Below are positions 17,709 to 25,989 of a stretch of 54,765 nt of DNA, piece by piece. Position 1 is the stretch's first letter; each line of letters begins with the position of its first letter. The position numbers and the translations under genes were made by a program. This stretch comes from Lactobacillaceae bacterium UBA5807. Its GTDB lineage: Bacteria > Bacillota > Bacilli > Lactobacillales > Lactobacillaceae. The DNA is taken from positions 1-54,765 of the forward strand of contig DIDF01000075.1 in NCBI GenBank assembly GCA_002418005.1. The letters are read 5' to 3'. The notes under the pieces were generated by a model. It was not told the origin of the DNA and made no database searches. It saw nothing but the letters and a program-made list of their open reading frames with translations.

Positions 17709-18464
17709 TTAAATCTTATATTTATCAAGTTGATCAATAAATCTTTTACTTTTAGGGACAACCCCTACGCTACGATTGTAAATCTGATCGATAACATTTC
17801 TCAGCTTTTGTTTAGTGGTTTTAGAAACGTTGATAGTATTCAATTTGTTTAAATCAACATTAGAAAATAATCTCAAAAGATAGATTGTTTTTTGGTCCAG
17901 ATGCATTCGATATTTATCTAAATTCCAGTGATTAGCACAAAGCAAGCCGCCATATGCTTCAGAATAGTCAAAAGGTAAATCAGTACGGTGACAAACAACA
18001 CAATTGCGCCAATCTGGTTGCACTCCAAAAGCTTTCAGGAGTTGAATTTCGAAAATATTAGCAATTATTTGCGGATCAAAACCGTCGTTAATCAGACTCA
18101 ATCCTTTTAATATCCGGATATACCATTCTGATTGTCTTTGACCATCATGAAAAGCCAGGTCAAATAAGGACATAATATAAGTAGCATAAGCATTCTTAAT
18201 AATATCAGTAGAAATTGCCTCAAAATTCTTAACCCGTTTGCCGTCACGTAAATAAGAAAGGCCTTCAGTTTTAATATCGCCTGAATACAAGCCATAAGAA
18301 AAAGGCAAAATAGCTGCTCTTAGCTTAAATTGAGGCTTTCTAGCACCTCTTACCAAAAACATCTTTTTGCCAAACTGCTTTGTAAGAAATTTAATTAACA
18401 AGTCATTATCTTTGTATGGTTTAGCATATAAAAGAATGCCGTCAAAATCGACGATGGTGGCCAT
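17709..18464 (-). CDS. recO: DNA repair protein RecO
   Basis: RecO works with RecR and RecF to load RecA on gapped DNA. The N-terminal OB fold (about 1-80) has the family pattern DGILLYAKPYKDNDLLIKF; the C-terminal helical domain has a CVVC pair followed by LLCANH, a zinc site. Length is 251 residues, normal. Two ATGs are possible: 18473 abuts AAGGAG and cannot use it, whereas ATG at 18464 is nine bases from AAGGAG and gives MATIVDFDGI, so the second is chosen. It is the last gene of the phoH-to-recO run, eight or so bases behind the unknown 261-residue gene. Confidence 0.93.
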   Translation of the reverse strand: MATIVDFDGILLYAKPYKDNDLLIKFLTKQFGKKMFLVRGARKPQFKLRAAILPFSYGLYSGDIKTEGLSYLRDGKRVKNFEAISTDIIKNAYATYIMSLFDLAFHDGQRQSEWYIRILKGLSLINDGFDPQIIANIFEIQLLKAFGVQPDWRNCVVCHRTDLPFDYSEAYGGLLCANHWNLDKYRMHLDQKTIYLLRLFSNVDLNKLNTINVSKTTKQKLRNVIDQIYNRSVGVVPKSKRFIDQLDKYKI

Positions 18465-18481
18465 CACCCTCATCTCCTTAA

Positions 18482-19267
18482 CTACTTTACAACTGTATAC
18501 TCATCAATTGTCTTACCATTTCCATCTTTAAGTATTTTCCAGCTATTGGTGCCAGCAAAATACAAAAGCGTACCAACTTCATTGACACTTTTTAAGACAA
18601 TATCTTGCGTTGTTTTATCGCCATCAATCGCACTTGCATTATCAGAACGAAGTTTTTGAGCTAAACGAGCCGCAAACCCGACTGAACCATCTTTGTTCAA
18701 TGGGATTTGGTTATCAAGCTTAGCACCCTTTAAAAGAACCATCTGATTACGCTTTTTCCAAATTGCCTGACCTTTTGCATTATGATAATCAATTGTAAAT
18801 ACGATTGAACTAACATCTTTGTTCCATCTGTGCTGAGCTTTAGCAAAAGCCGGCTTAACCTTCTTGAACAGAAAACCAAAAGCTTTCAAAACCGTCAAAA
18901 CGTGAATGCTTAATTTGGATATTTGAGAATCCAAATTTTCTTTATTAACAATTTCTGGATCTGACTGAACCTTAAGATTTCCCTTGGCAGCCATTTCTAA
19001 AATAGCTTTACCAAGAGCAAAAGATTCATCTACAGACTTCAATCCTTGAACCTTAACTACCCGTGTAACTTTGGAATCTTTAAAATTCCCATTTGTTGAT
19101 AATAAAATTGGGACGTTGCCTTTAAAGTAAATAAAAAGCTCACTCTGTCCTTTTGAAGCTTCTACGTGGCGCTGTATTGGATAAATCATCAATGAAACTT
19201 TACCAAAGAAGTCAGAAGCCCTAATGATATCTGAATCAACTTCAACATTAAAATTAATTTTCATCAT
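18482..19267 (-). CDS. Unrecognised 261-residue protein between era and recO
   Basis: I do not recognise a family. The protein starts MMKINFNVEVDSDIIRASDF. It is soluble in appearance, with no signal peptide or clear membrane helix. The middle has a hydrophobic and basic stretch around VLTVLKAFGFLFKKVKPAFAK that may be an amphipathic helix. The C-terminal part has a beta-rich look ending in KTIDEYTVVK. It sits 14 bases after era and just before recO, with no good ribosome site, so it is probably translated by coupling. In most relatives era and recO are adjacent, so this is an insertion or a fast-evolving gene. Codon use looks like that of its neighbours, so a recent transfer is not indicated. 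Confidence 0.8.
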   Translation of the reverse strand: MMKINFNVEVDSDIIRASDFFGKVSLMIYPIQRHVEASKGQSELFIYFKGNVPILLSTNGNFKDSKVTRVVKVQGLKSVDESFALGKAILEMAAKGNLKVQSDPEIVNKENLDSQISKLSIHVLTVLKAFGFLFKKVKPAFAKAQHRWNKDVSSIVFTIDYHNAKGQAIWKKRNQMVLLKGAKLDNQIPLNKDGSVGFAARLAQKLRSDNASAIDGDKTTQDIVLKSVNEVGTLLYFAGTNSWKILKDGNGKTIDEYTVVK

Positions 19268-19281
19268 GAATGGCCTAGATT

Positions 19282-20184
19282 TTAATAGTCGCCCTTTCGA
19301 TAACCATACGTCTGCAGTAAGTTAGTTTTATCCCGCCAGTCAGGTTGAACCTTTACCCAAAGCTGAAGAAAAACTTTGTTGCCGGTCATATTTTCAATAT
19401 CTTTTCTGGCTAAGGTACCAATCTTTTTAAGCATAGAACCGCCTTTACCAATAACGATCCCTTTTTGACCTTGCCTTTCAACAATAATGTTAGCTGATAT
19501 TCTTAAAAGATCATTATCATTTTTGATACTCTCAACATAGACTGCAGTTGAAGTTGGAATTTCTTGTCTAGTAAGTTCAAAAACTTTTTCTCTAATCATT
19601 TCTGAAATAATGAACCTCTCAGGATGATCAGTTACCTGGTCTTCGGGGTAATATTGAGGCCCATTTGGTAATTCTTTAACCAAAGCATCAATTAGTTCAG
19701 GAACATTATTTCCTTGTAAGGCTGAAATTGGAAATACTTCCTTAAAGTTTAAGGCATGCTTGTATTCTTCAATAATGGCCAAAGTATCATCTGGCGAAAT
19801 TAAATCAATTTTATTGATAATCAAATATATCGGCTTTTGGATTTTTTTCAATTGGTCAATTATATAGTTATCCCCACCGCCACGACGTTCCTTAGCGTTA
19901 ACCATAAATAATACTGCATCAACGTCTTTAAGCGCAGACAACGCAGAATTCACCATAAAATCGTCTAATTTATCTGAAGGCTTATGAATACCAGGAGTAT
20001 CAATAAAAACTATTTGAGCGTCTTTAATCGTATACACGCCCTGAATCTTATTTCTAGTGGTTTGAGCCTTATCACTCATAATTGCTACTTTTTGACCAAT
20101 AACCCTGTTTAAAAAGGTTGATTTGCCAACGTTAGGACGACCAACGATTGCAACAAATCCTGAACGAAAATCTGAATTATCCAT
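19282..20184 (-). CDS. era: GTPase Era
   Basis: Era is an essential GTPase that helps assemble the 30S subunit by binding the 3' end of 16S rRNA. The 300 residues contain G1 GRPNVGKST (15-23), G3 DTPG (62-65), G4 NKID (124-127) and a C-terminal KH domain with GQKGIVIGKGGSMLKKIG. The end WRDKTNLLQTYGY is typical. The ATG at 20184 has GAGGT upstream. It follows dgkA by eight bases; cytidine deaminase, often between them in Bacillus, is missing. Confidence 0.98.
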   Translation of the reverse strand: MDNSDFRSGFVAIVGRPNVGKSTFLNRVIGQKVAIMSDKAQTTRNKIQGVYTIKDAQIVFIDTPGIHKPSDKLDDFMVNSALSALKDVDAVLFMVNAKERRGGGDNYIIDQLKKIQKPIYLIINKIDLISPDDTLAIIEEYKHALNFKEVFPISALQGNNVPELIDALVKELPNGPQYYPEDQVTDHPERFIISEMIREKVFELTRQEIPTSTAVYVESIKNDNDLLRISANIIVERQGQKGIVIGKGGSMLKKIGTLARKDIENMTGNKVFLQLWVKVQPDWRDKTNLLQTYGYRKGDY

Positions 20185-20192
20185 TTCTTACC

Positions 20193-20585
20193 TCATCTAA
20201 TAAGTGCGAAGAATTTTGGAACAAAAATTAAAATCCCAACTAAAACAGCAAAGCCGGCAGACAATAGTACGCCTCCGGCAGCAATATCTTTGGCCCTTTT
20301 TGCCAGGTCATCATATCTGCCTCTGACAATTAAATCAACCACGTTTTCAATAATGGAATTCATTACTTCTGACCCAATTACTGTAGCGAACGCGGTAAAT
20401 AACCAAAGCCAATCATAAAGTCCAAGTTTAAATAAAAATCCAAGGCAAATAACAATTATCGCCATTAACAGATCAATGCGAAAATTTCTTTCTTCTCTAG
20501 CCAACCGAACAATGCCATCTACCGCATGCCCGACTGACTGAAAAAATGTTTTATTTTTCGTTACTTGTTTATCTTTTAAGGCCAT
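20193..20585 (-). CDS. dgkA: Diacylglycerol/undecaprenol kinase
   Basis: This is a small integral membrane kinase; in Gram-positives it phosphorylates mainly undecaprenol, feeding lipid carrier for cell-wall synthesis. The 130 residues show three membrane helices and the catalytic signature EVMNSIIENVVD followed by KRAKDIAAGGVLL. The start at 20585 lies inside the end of ybeY (17-base overlap) and has no proper ribosome site, so it depends on translational coupling. The conserved N-terminal FFQSVGHAVDGI region supports this start. Confidence 0.95.
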   Translation of the reverse strand: MALKDKQVTKNKTFFQSVGHAVDGIVRLAREERNFRIDLLMAIIVICLGFLFKLGLYDWLWLFTAFATVIGSEVMNSIIENVVDLIVRGRYDDLAKRAKDIAAGGVLLSAGFAVLVGILIFVPKFFALIR

Positions 20586-21051
20586 AATCGTTTAAGATCT
20601 TTTTTTGCAACGGAAACATAACATCAGCATCAGCTTTTTTCATGTGATCATATCCATTAAGGTGAAGAAATCCATGAACGACTAAAAATCCTAGTTCTCT
20701 TTCAAATGAGTGGCCCAAATAATCTGCCTGTTCGGCAACTTTATCTACAGAAACAAAAATATCGCCAATATTTTTGGGAATCTCTTCTTTAAGTTCTTCA
20801 TCCATAACTATCGGAAAATCATCATCAGACTGATCTTCAATTGCAAAACTGATAACATCTGTTGCTCGATCTACTCCTCTGTACTTTTTGTTTATTCTTT
20901 GAATCTCGTCGTTATTCACCAAAGTTACCGACATCTCGGTATTCTTAGGAAGCTTTAAATAATTACCTGCAAAGTCTAAAACATTTCTGATCAACTTGAT
21001 TTCTTTTTCCGAAACTTTATCTTTTGTTTTATCGTAAATTTCCAGATCCAT
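20569..21051 (-). CDS. ybeY: Endoribonuclease YbeY
   Basis: YbeY is a zinc enzyme needed for 16S rRNA 3' maturation and ribosome quality control. The metal site HGFLHLNGYDH (His-x3-His-x5-His) is intact, and NKKYRGVDRATDVISFA is the other family block. The 160 residues are normal. It starts 15 bases after phoH and overlaps dgkA. The phoH-ybeY-dgkA-era order is the conserved ribosome-maturation cluster of Firmicutes. Confidence 0.97.
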   Translation of the reverse strand: MDLEIYDKTKDKVSEKEIKLIRNVLDFAGNYLKLPKNTEMSVTLVNNDEIQRINKKYRGVDRATDVISFAIEDQSDDDFPIVMDEELKEEIPKNIGDIFVSVDKVAEQADYLGHSFERELGFLVVHGFLHLNGYDHMKKADADVMFPLQKKILNDYGLKR

Positions 21052-21066
21052 TAAAACTTCTCCAAT

Positions 21067-22041
21067 TTAATTATTTTCATTTGCTTCATAAGCATTAATA
21101 ATTTTAGCAACCACTGGATGACGGACAACATCCTTAGAAGTAAAAGCAACAAACTCAATTTGATCAATGTTTTTGAGAATCTTTTGAGCTGAAACAAGCC
21201 CACTTCTTGATTTACCTGGTAAATCAATTTGAGAAATATCACCATTAACGATCATTTTTGATCCAAATCCTAATCGGGTTAAAAACATTTTCATTTGAGC
21301 GTTAGTAGTATTTTGGGCCTCATCAAGGATAACGAATACATTGTCAAGGGTTCGCCCACGCATATAAGCAAGTGGGGCAATTTCAATAATTCCCCGGTCC
21401 ATTAAACGTTCTGTATGCTCTGCGCCTAAAATAGAATGTAAGGCATCGTAAACTGGTCTAAGGTATGGATCAACTTTTTCTTTTAAATCTCCAGGCAAAA
21501 ATCCAAGACTTTCTCCGGCTTCAACCGCGGGCCTTGTGAGGACAATTTTATCAACTGTCCCTCTCTTCAAGGCAGCGACTGCCATTACAACGGCCAAGTA
21601 AGTCTTACCGGTTCCAGCAGGGCCAATTCCAAAAACAACGTCATGGTGCTTAATTGCTTGAACATACTGCCGCTGACCGAAGGTTTTAACTCTAACTGCT
21701 TTTCCTTTGGCATCTTTTACCAAAACCTGGTTATACAAATCTTTGAAATACTCAAGGGTTCCATTCTCTGCCATATTAATAGCACTAACAAAATCACTGC
21801 TATTAATATTTATACCCTTTTCGATCAAGCCTAAAATATTTTTAATTACGTTAATAGCAGTCCCAACAGCTTGAGCATCGCCAGAAACTTTAACTGAATT
21901 ACCAAAAACATTAATGGTAACTTCTAATCCGGATTCCAAAATAGTTATATACTCGTTTTGAACTCCAACCAGTTGAGCGAGCTCATTGGGATCAGAGACA
22001 ATTAATTCTTTTGTGGTTTGTTGAATTTCAGCCAAATACAT
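21067..22041 (-). CDS. phoH: PhoH-family ATPase
   Basis: PhoH (YbeZ/PhoL type) is an ATPase that works with YbeY, probably as an RNA helicase in rRNA processing. The 324 residues have Walker A GPAGTGKT (140-147) and Walker B VILDEAQN, with the TRPAVEAGESLGFLPG and LAYMRGRTL blocks. A KH-like N-terminal region precedes the ATPase. The ATG at 22041 has AAAGGAG upstream. It leads the gene run to recO, 65 bases after yqeY. Confidence 0.96.
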   Translation of the reverse strand: MYLAEIQQTTKELIVSDPNELAQLVGVQNEYITILESGLEVTINVFGNSVKVSGDAQAVGTAINVIKNILGLIEKGININSSDFVSAINMAENGTLEYFKDLYNQVLVKDAKGKAVRVKTFGQRQYVQAIKHHDVVFGIGPAGTGKTYLAVVMAVAALKRGTVDKIVLTRPAVEAGESLGFLPGDLKEKVDPYLRPVYDALHSILGAEHTERLMDRGIIEIAPLAYMRGRTLDNVFVILDEAQNTTNAQMKMFLTRLGFGSKMIVNGDISQIDLPGKSRSGLVSAQKILKNIDQIEFVAFTSKDVVRHPVVAKIINAYEANENN

Positions 22042-22106
22042 TGACTCCTTTATTCATGATTTTAAACAAATACTAACATAAGTCTTTTTAACTTAAAATC
22101 ATTTAA

Positions 22107-22553
22107 TTACTTTAATAATTCTTTGACAAATTTGTTGACGACAGAACCGTCTGCTTTACCTTTAACTTTAGACATCACAGCTCCCATAACTTTACCAAAC
22201 TGGGCCTTAGAGGTAGCACCAACTTGAGCAATTGTGTCCTCGACTACTTTTTTAACTTCATCTTCTGACATTTGTTTTGGAGCATATTCTTGAGCAACAG
22301 CCAATTTAGATTTTTGATCGGCAACTAAATCATCTCGACCGCCCTTTTGAAACTCGGAAATTGATTCTTTTTCTTGTTTAATCTCTTTTAAAACAACTGT
22401 ATTTAGTTGATCGTCAGTTAATTTTTCTTTGCCATTTTTTACTTGGGCATTCATGATTTCACTTTTAAGGCCACGAATTACTCCTAGTCTTAATTTATCT
22501 TTGCTCTTCATTGCCGTCTTTAAATCTTCGTTTAGTTGATCCAAAACGCTCAT
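22107..22553 (-). CDS. yqeY: GatB/YqeY domain protein
   Basis: This is a 148-residue stand-alone protein of the GatB/YqeY family, related to the tRNA-binding tail of the amidotransferase GatB; its role is not settled. It is almost fully helical, with KLRLGVIRGLKSEIMNA and AQFGKVMGAVMSKVKGKADG as the family motifs. The ATG at 22553 follows AGAAGG. It lies after rpsU, separated by a strong terminator, as in many Firmicutes. Confidence 0.94.
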   Translation of the reverse strand: MSVLDQLNEDLKTAMKSKDKLRLGVIRGLKSEIMNAQVKNGKEKLTDDQLNTVVLKEIKQEKESISEFQKGGRDDLVADQKSKLAVAQEYAPKQMSEDEVKKVVEDTIAQVGATSKAQFGKVMGAVMSKVKGKADGSVVNKFVKELLK

Positions 22554-22594
22554 CTTAATACCTTCTCTTTATTTATTAATTAAATTTTACCATT

Positions 22595-22633
22595 AAAAAA
22601 GACCAGAGACTAATAAACATTAATCTCCGATCT
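22595..22633 (-). terminator. rpsU terminator
   Basis: A 14-base stem with some G-U pairs (22633-22620 with 22613-22600) and a six-base loop is followed by TTTTTT on the minus strand. It separates rpsU from yqeY. Confidence 0.88.
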
Positions 22634-22650
22634 AATTTATTTTGAGCTAA

Positions 22651-22842
22651 TTAAAAGCGACGCTTCTTTTTCTTGTTACGTTTACGCGCTGCTTCAGACT
22701 TTAATTTACGCTTAACACTTGGTTTTTCATAAAACTCACGCTTGCGATATTCTTGAAGTGTACCACTTTTAGAAACGGTCCGCTTAAAGCGTCGAAGAGC
22801 ATCATCAAGAGACTCGTTTTTACGAACGACTGTCTTTGCCAT
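22651..22842 (-). CDS. rpsU: 30S ribosomal protein S21
   Basis: S21 is a small, very basic 30S protein. The 63 residues start MAKTVVRKNESLDDALRRFK and end in the basic tail RNKKKKRRF. A frame open 42 codons further upstream is not coding; the start is fixed by GGAGGG upstream of 22842. It has a consensus promoter, a roughly 60-base leader and its own terminator, and is divergent from the PPDK regulator gene. Confidence 0.97.
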   Translation of the reverse strand: MAKTVVRKNESLDDALRRFKRTVSKSGTLQEYRKREFYEKPSVKRKLKSEAARKRNKKKKRRF

Positions 22843-22914
22843 ATGAAATTCCCTCCCTCCGAGCTTTAGTGTAACTGTCACAACACTACTGTGTTCTAAA
22901 ACGGTTCGAATTAA

Positions 22915-22943
22915 ATTATACATAGTAAATCGGAAACCGTCAA
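22915..22943 (-). promoter_or_regulatory. rpsU promoter
   Basis: TTGACG and TATAAT are 17 bases apart on the minus strand, a near-perfect sigma-A promoter. The leader after it holds a small hairpin (AACAC/GTGTT). Confidence 0.92.
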
Positions 22944-23025
22944 TAATTAATACCAAAGAATTTTTCATAAAAAAGCGTTATCATGTTAGCGGCAATAACT
23001 ATTCAAATTAAAGGGGAGATATCAA

Positions 23026-23850
23026 ATGGTCAAAACACAAAGTTTCTTTATAATATCAGATTCTTCAGGAGCAACGGCTCAAACCTTAGCAGAAACCGTC
23101 GCTTCTCAATTTCCAGAATTAAAAGCAGAGATAAGAAGATTCCCTTTTATTCAAACTGAATCAATTCTTACCGGAATATTAAAATTAGCAAAGAAAAACA
23201 ATTCTTTAATCTTCCATACTTTAGTTAGCTCAAAGTTAAGTGCTCAGGTCGCTAACTACTGCGCCAAGAATGACTTGTATGATATAGACTGCCTAAACCA
23301 GCCAATGAGCTACGTTAGCCATTTAACCGGCTTGCAGCCCCAAAGAGTTCCTGGCTTGATTCATGATTTAAACGAAAAGTATTTCAAGAGAATCTCATCA
23401 ATTGAATTTGCTGTAGAAAACGACGACGGCAAAAACCCTCATGGTCTCCCTGCAGCAGATATTGTTATCCTTGGCGTCTCAAGAACCTCTAAAACACCAT
23501 TATCTTTGTACTTAGCAAACCAAAACCAAAAAGTGGCTAATTTGCCTATTGGCCCCTCTCTTCAAATACCTGAAGAATTAAAGCTGGTGGATAAAGCCAA
23601 AATATTTGGATTGCTAAATACTCCTGAAAAATTAAGTCGTATTAGAAAGCAAAGAATGCTTTCTTACGGACTCAATGCTAACACCCCTTACTCCGACCCA
23701 GAAAACATAAAAAAAGAACTAGACTATGCTAAAAATCTTTATCGTAAACTTGGGTGCTTAACGATTAACGTGGCAAATAAATCAATTGAGGAAACTGCCA
23801 CGATTATTCTAGAAAGTCTAGATCTGGATGAAGAAACTTTTGAAGATTAA
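23026..23850 (+). CDS. PPDK regulatory protein (DUF299), kinase/pyrophosphorylase
   Basis: This family (YqfL/PpsR) is a bifunctional enzyme that switches pyruvate phosphate dikinase or PEP synthase off by ADP-dependent phosphorylation and on by phosphorolysis. The 274 residues include ISDSSGATAQTLAETVASQF at the N-terminus and the nucleotide loop ILGVSRTSKTPLSLYLAN. The ATG at 23026 follows GGGGAG. It is divergent from rpsU. No PPDK gene lies in the window, so the target must be elsewhere or the gene has another role. Its stop codon overlaps that of nfo. Confidence 0.93.
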   Translation: MVKTQSFFIISDSSGATAQTLAETVASQFPELKAEIRRFPFIQTESILTGILKLAKKNNSLIFHTLVSSKLSAQVANYCAKNDLYDIDCLNQPMSYVSHLTGLQPQRVPGLIHDLNEKYFKRISSIEFAVENDDGKNPHGLPAADIVILGVSRTSKTPLSLYLANQNQKVANLPIGPSLQIPEELKLVDKAKIFGLLNTPEKLSRIRKQRMLSYGLNANTPYSDPENIKKELDYAKNLYRKLGCLTINVANKSIEETATIILESLDLDEETFED

Positions 23851-24767
23851 AATGGTTTGTTTTCTTTCATATCATCAATCATATTTGGATTAAATTTTTG
23901 CTTTCTAAGCATGGCAACTTCATAGCCATGAGGATTATATTTGATCTTTTTATCTTTAGGATCTTTTAAAATTGGCGTTTCCAAAATTTTGGGAACGCTT
24001 TTTAATTGCTCATGATGGGCAACATAGTTCAAAGCGTCAAATCCAATTGTTCCAAAACCAATCATTGCATGGCGGTCTTTATGACTACCACATTCGTTCT
24101 TAGAGTCATTCAAATGGACAACTTTAAGTCGATCAATCCCAATTATATGGTCAAATTTGTCCAAAACTCCGTCAAAATCGTTTTTTATGTCATAACCTGC
24201 ATCGCTAGTGTGGCAAGTATCAAAAGTAACGGCTAATTTATCGTTATCAGAAACCTGATCAATTATTTCAGCAATCTGTTCAAAAGTGATCCCAACTTCA
24301 GTACCTTTGCCCGCCATCGTTTCAATGGCAATTTGAACTTTTTGCTCCGAAGAAATTACTTCATTAAGGCCTTTTGCAATTTGGTCAATGGCTGCCTTAG
24401 GACCTGCACCAACATGGGCCCCTGGATGTAAAACTATTTCTTTGGCCCCAATTGCTTCAGCTCGTTTTATTTCGTCATGCAAAAATGACACGCCAAATTC
24501 AAAATTTCTAGGTTTAAGAGTATTTCCTAAATTGATAATATAAGGAGCATGAACGACTACTTCTTTTAGGCCATGTTCCTGCATAAATTTCTGTCCTTTA
24601 GAACCATTAAGTTTTTCAATGGGTTTTCTGACAGTATTTTGAGGAGCGCCGGTATAAACCATAAACACATTTTCTTTAAGACTATAGGCTTCTTTTGCTG
24701 AACCTAAAAACATGTCAGTGCCATTCATACTAACGTGAGAACCAATCAAAAATTCATCACTTACCAT
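23847..24767 (-). CDS. nfo: Endonuclease IV
   Basis: This AP endonuclease cuts DNA 5' of abasic sites. The 306-residue TIM barrel has the three-zinc ligand set: VVVHAPY, LHPGAHVG, IAIETMAGKG, FDTCHTSDAGYD, VHLNDSKNECGSHKDRH and ILETP. The ATG at 24767 has AAAGGAG, and the gene overlaps the end of the upstream teichoic-acid gene by 11 bases, so the two are cotranscribed and translation is probably coupled. At the 3' end it overlaps the convergent PPDK-regulator gene by four bases within TTAA, with no terminator between them. Confidence 0.96.
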   Translation of the reverse strand: MVSDEFLIGSHVSMNGTDMFLGSAKEAYSLKENVFMVYTGAPQNTVRKPIEKLNGSKGQKFMQEHGLKEVVVHAPYIINLGNTLKPRNFEFGVSFLHDEIKRAEAIGAKEIVLHPGAHVGAGPKAAIDQIAKGLNEVISSEQKVQIAIETMAGKGTEVGITFEQIAEIIDQVSDNDKLAVTFDTCHTSDAGYDIKNDFDGVLDKFDHIIGIDRLKVVHLNDSKNECGSHKDRHAMIGFGTIGFDALNYVAHHEQLKSVPKILETPILKDPKDKKIKYNPHGYEVAMLRKQKFNPNMIDDMKENKPF

Positions 24768-25974
24768 TTTTCTCTCCTTTTAAAATGACATCCACAACTC
24801 TTTGAGAGGCAGTGCCATTTTCCCACTGACAAAATTTATCATAAAACTGATTCAACTTATCCGAACAGTCCTTGAATTCTCCCTGCTTATCAAATTGATT
24901 GATTTTTGCATAAAATTCGGCTGGCTTAGTGACCAAAGGACCAGGTAAATGAGCAGAATCATATTGAAAATAAAAGCCACGGAGTTTATCACGGTAATGC
25001 TTTAGATCATAAGGATAAAATAGCATTGGCCGTTTTAAATTGGCATAATCAAACATTACTGAAGAATAATCAGTAATAAGCAGGTCAGATAATAAATAAA
25101 GTTTGCTGATATCGGTGTCGGCCAAAACCTTCACTCGATCTTCAAAGCCGGTAATGTTAATACTGTCCTTTACAAGATAATGAGGTCTAATAATTAAAAC
25201 AACGTCATCAGAAACATTTTGGAAAAATGTTCTTAAATCAAATGGCAAATCAAATTTGTATTGCCCAGGTTTGATGTAGTAATCATCCCGCCAAGTTGGG
25301 GCATACAAGATTGCTTTTTTAGCAGAGCTGCCCAAAATCTTTTGCTTTAAATTTTTAATTGCCCTGGAATTGTTATCCCGATATAAAATGTCATTTCTCG
25401 GGTAACCAAAATTTAAAAACTGATTTTTAAAACCGAAAGCTTTACTAAAAATCCGTTGTGAATACAAATTTGGAGCAATCAAATAATTCCACCTAGCTGC
25501 TTCTTCATAAAATTCTTGATGATATTTCTTGGTATCACTGCCAGGAATTTCAACATCTGAAATATCTGCCCCAAGTTTTTTTAAGGGAGTTCCATGCCAA
25601 GTTTGAATATACTTTGTTCGCCGATTTTTCTTCCACCAACCAGGCATTCGTGAGTTCATTACCCAAAATTCTGCTCTTGCTATATACCAAACCCATTTGG
25701 GGGTAAACCTTTTAATCAGGCGAACATTTGGGAACTCTTGCCTTAAACGAGAATATTCAGCCGGTTTAACACTAAAAAAAACTGATTTAGCAAAGTTAGG
25801 CTTTTTTGAAAGTAATTCTTTATAAATGGCATATGGATTATCATTAATTTCTTTACCATTGAAGCTTTCAAAAAGAATTAGATCATTTTTAGTGGGTAAA
25901 CAAATAAACCCATCGTTTAAAACGATGAGTATATAGCGAGCTATAAGTTTGATAAATTTGACCAATTTATTCAT
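24757..25974 (-). CDS. CDP-glycerol glycerophosphotransferase family protein (TagB/TagF-like)
   Basis: The protein has 405 residues and belongs to the glyphos_transf family that adds glycerol-phosphate units from CDP-glycerol during wall teichoic acid synthesis. Family motifs are QTWHGTPLKKLG, NFGYPRNDIL, LYAPTWRDDY, IIRPHYLV and DYSSVMFDYA. An N-terminal hydrophobic stretch (about 8-24) suggests membrane association. It could be the primase, the polymerase or a modifying enzyme; sequence alone does not separate these. AGGAGAG precedes the ATG at 25974. It is the third gene of a teichoic-acid run and overlaps nfo. Confidence 0.9.
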   Translation of the reverse strand: MNKLVKFIKLIARYILIVLNDGFICLPTKNDLILFESFNGKEINDNPYAIYKELLSKKPNFAKSVFFSVKPAEYSRLRQEFPNVRLIKRFTPKWVWYIARAEFWVMNSRMPGWWKKNRRTKYIQTWHGTPLKKLGADISDVEIPGSDTKKYHQEFYEEAARWNYLIAPNLYSQRIFSKAFGFKNQFLNFGYPRNDILYRDNNSRAIKNLKQKILGSSAKKAILYAPTWRDDYYIKPGQYKFDLPFDLRTFFQNVSDDVVLIIRPHYLVKDSINITGFEDRVKVLADTDISKLYLLSDLLITDYSSVMFDYANLKRPMLFYPYDLKHYRDKLRGFYFQYDSAHLPGPLVTKPAEFYAKINQFDKQGEFKDCSDKLNQFYDKFCQWENGTASQRVVDVILKGEKNGK

Positions 25975-25989
25975 GAGCTCTCCTCAAGT

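Noticed and set aside
22042..22106. Outer repeats GATTTTAA/TTAAAATC between yqeY and phoH as a terminator
   Set aside because: The arms are far apart, AT-only at the ends and not followed by a T-run.
22843..22968. 42-codon N-terminal extension of rpsU
   Set aside because: S21 proteins begin at MAKTVV; the extension covers the promoter and leader of the gene.
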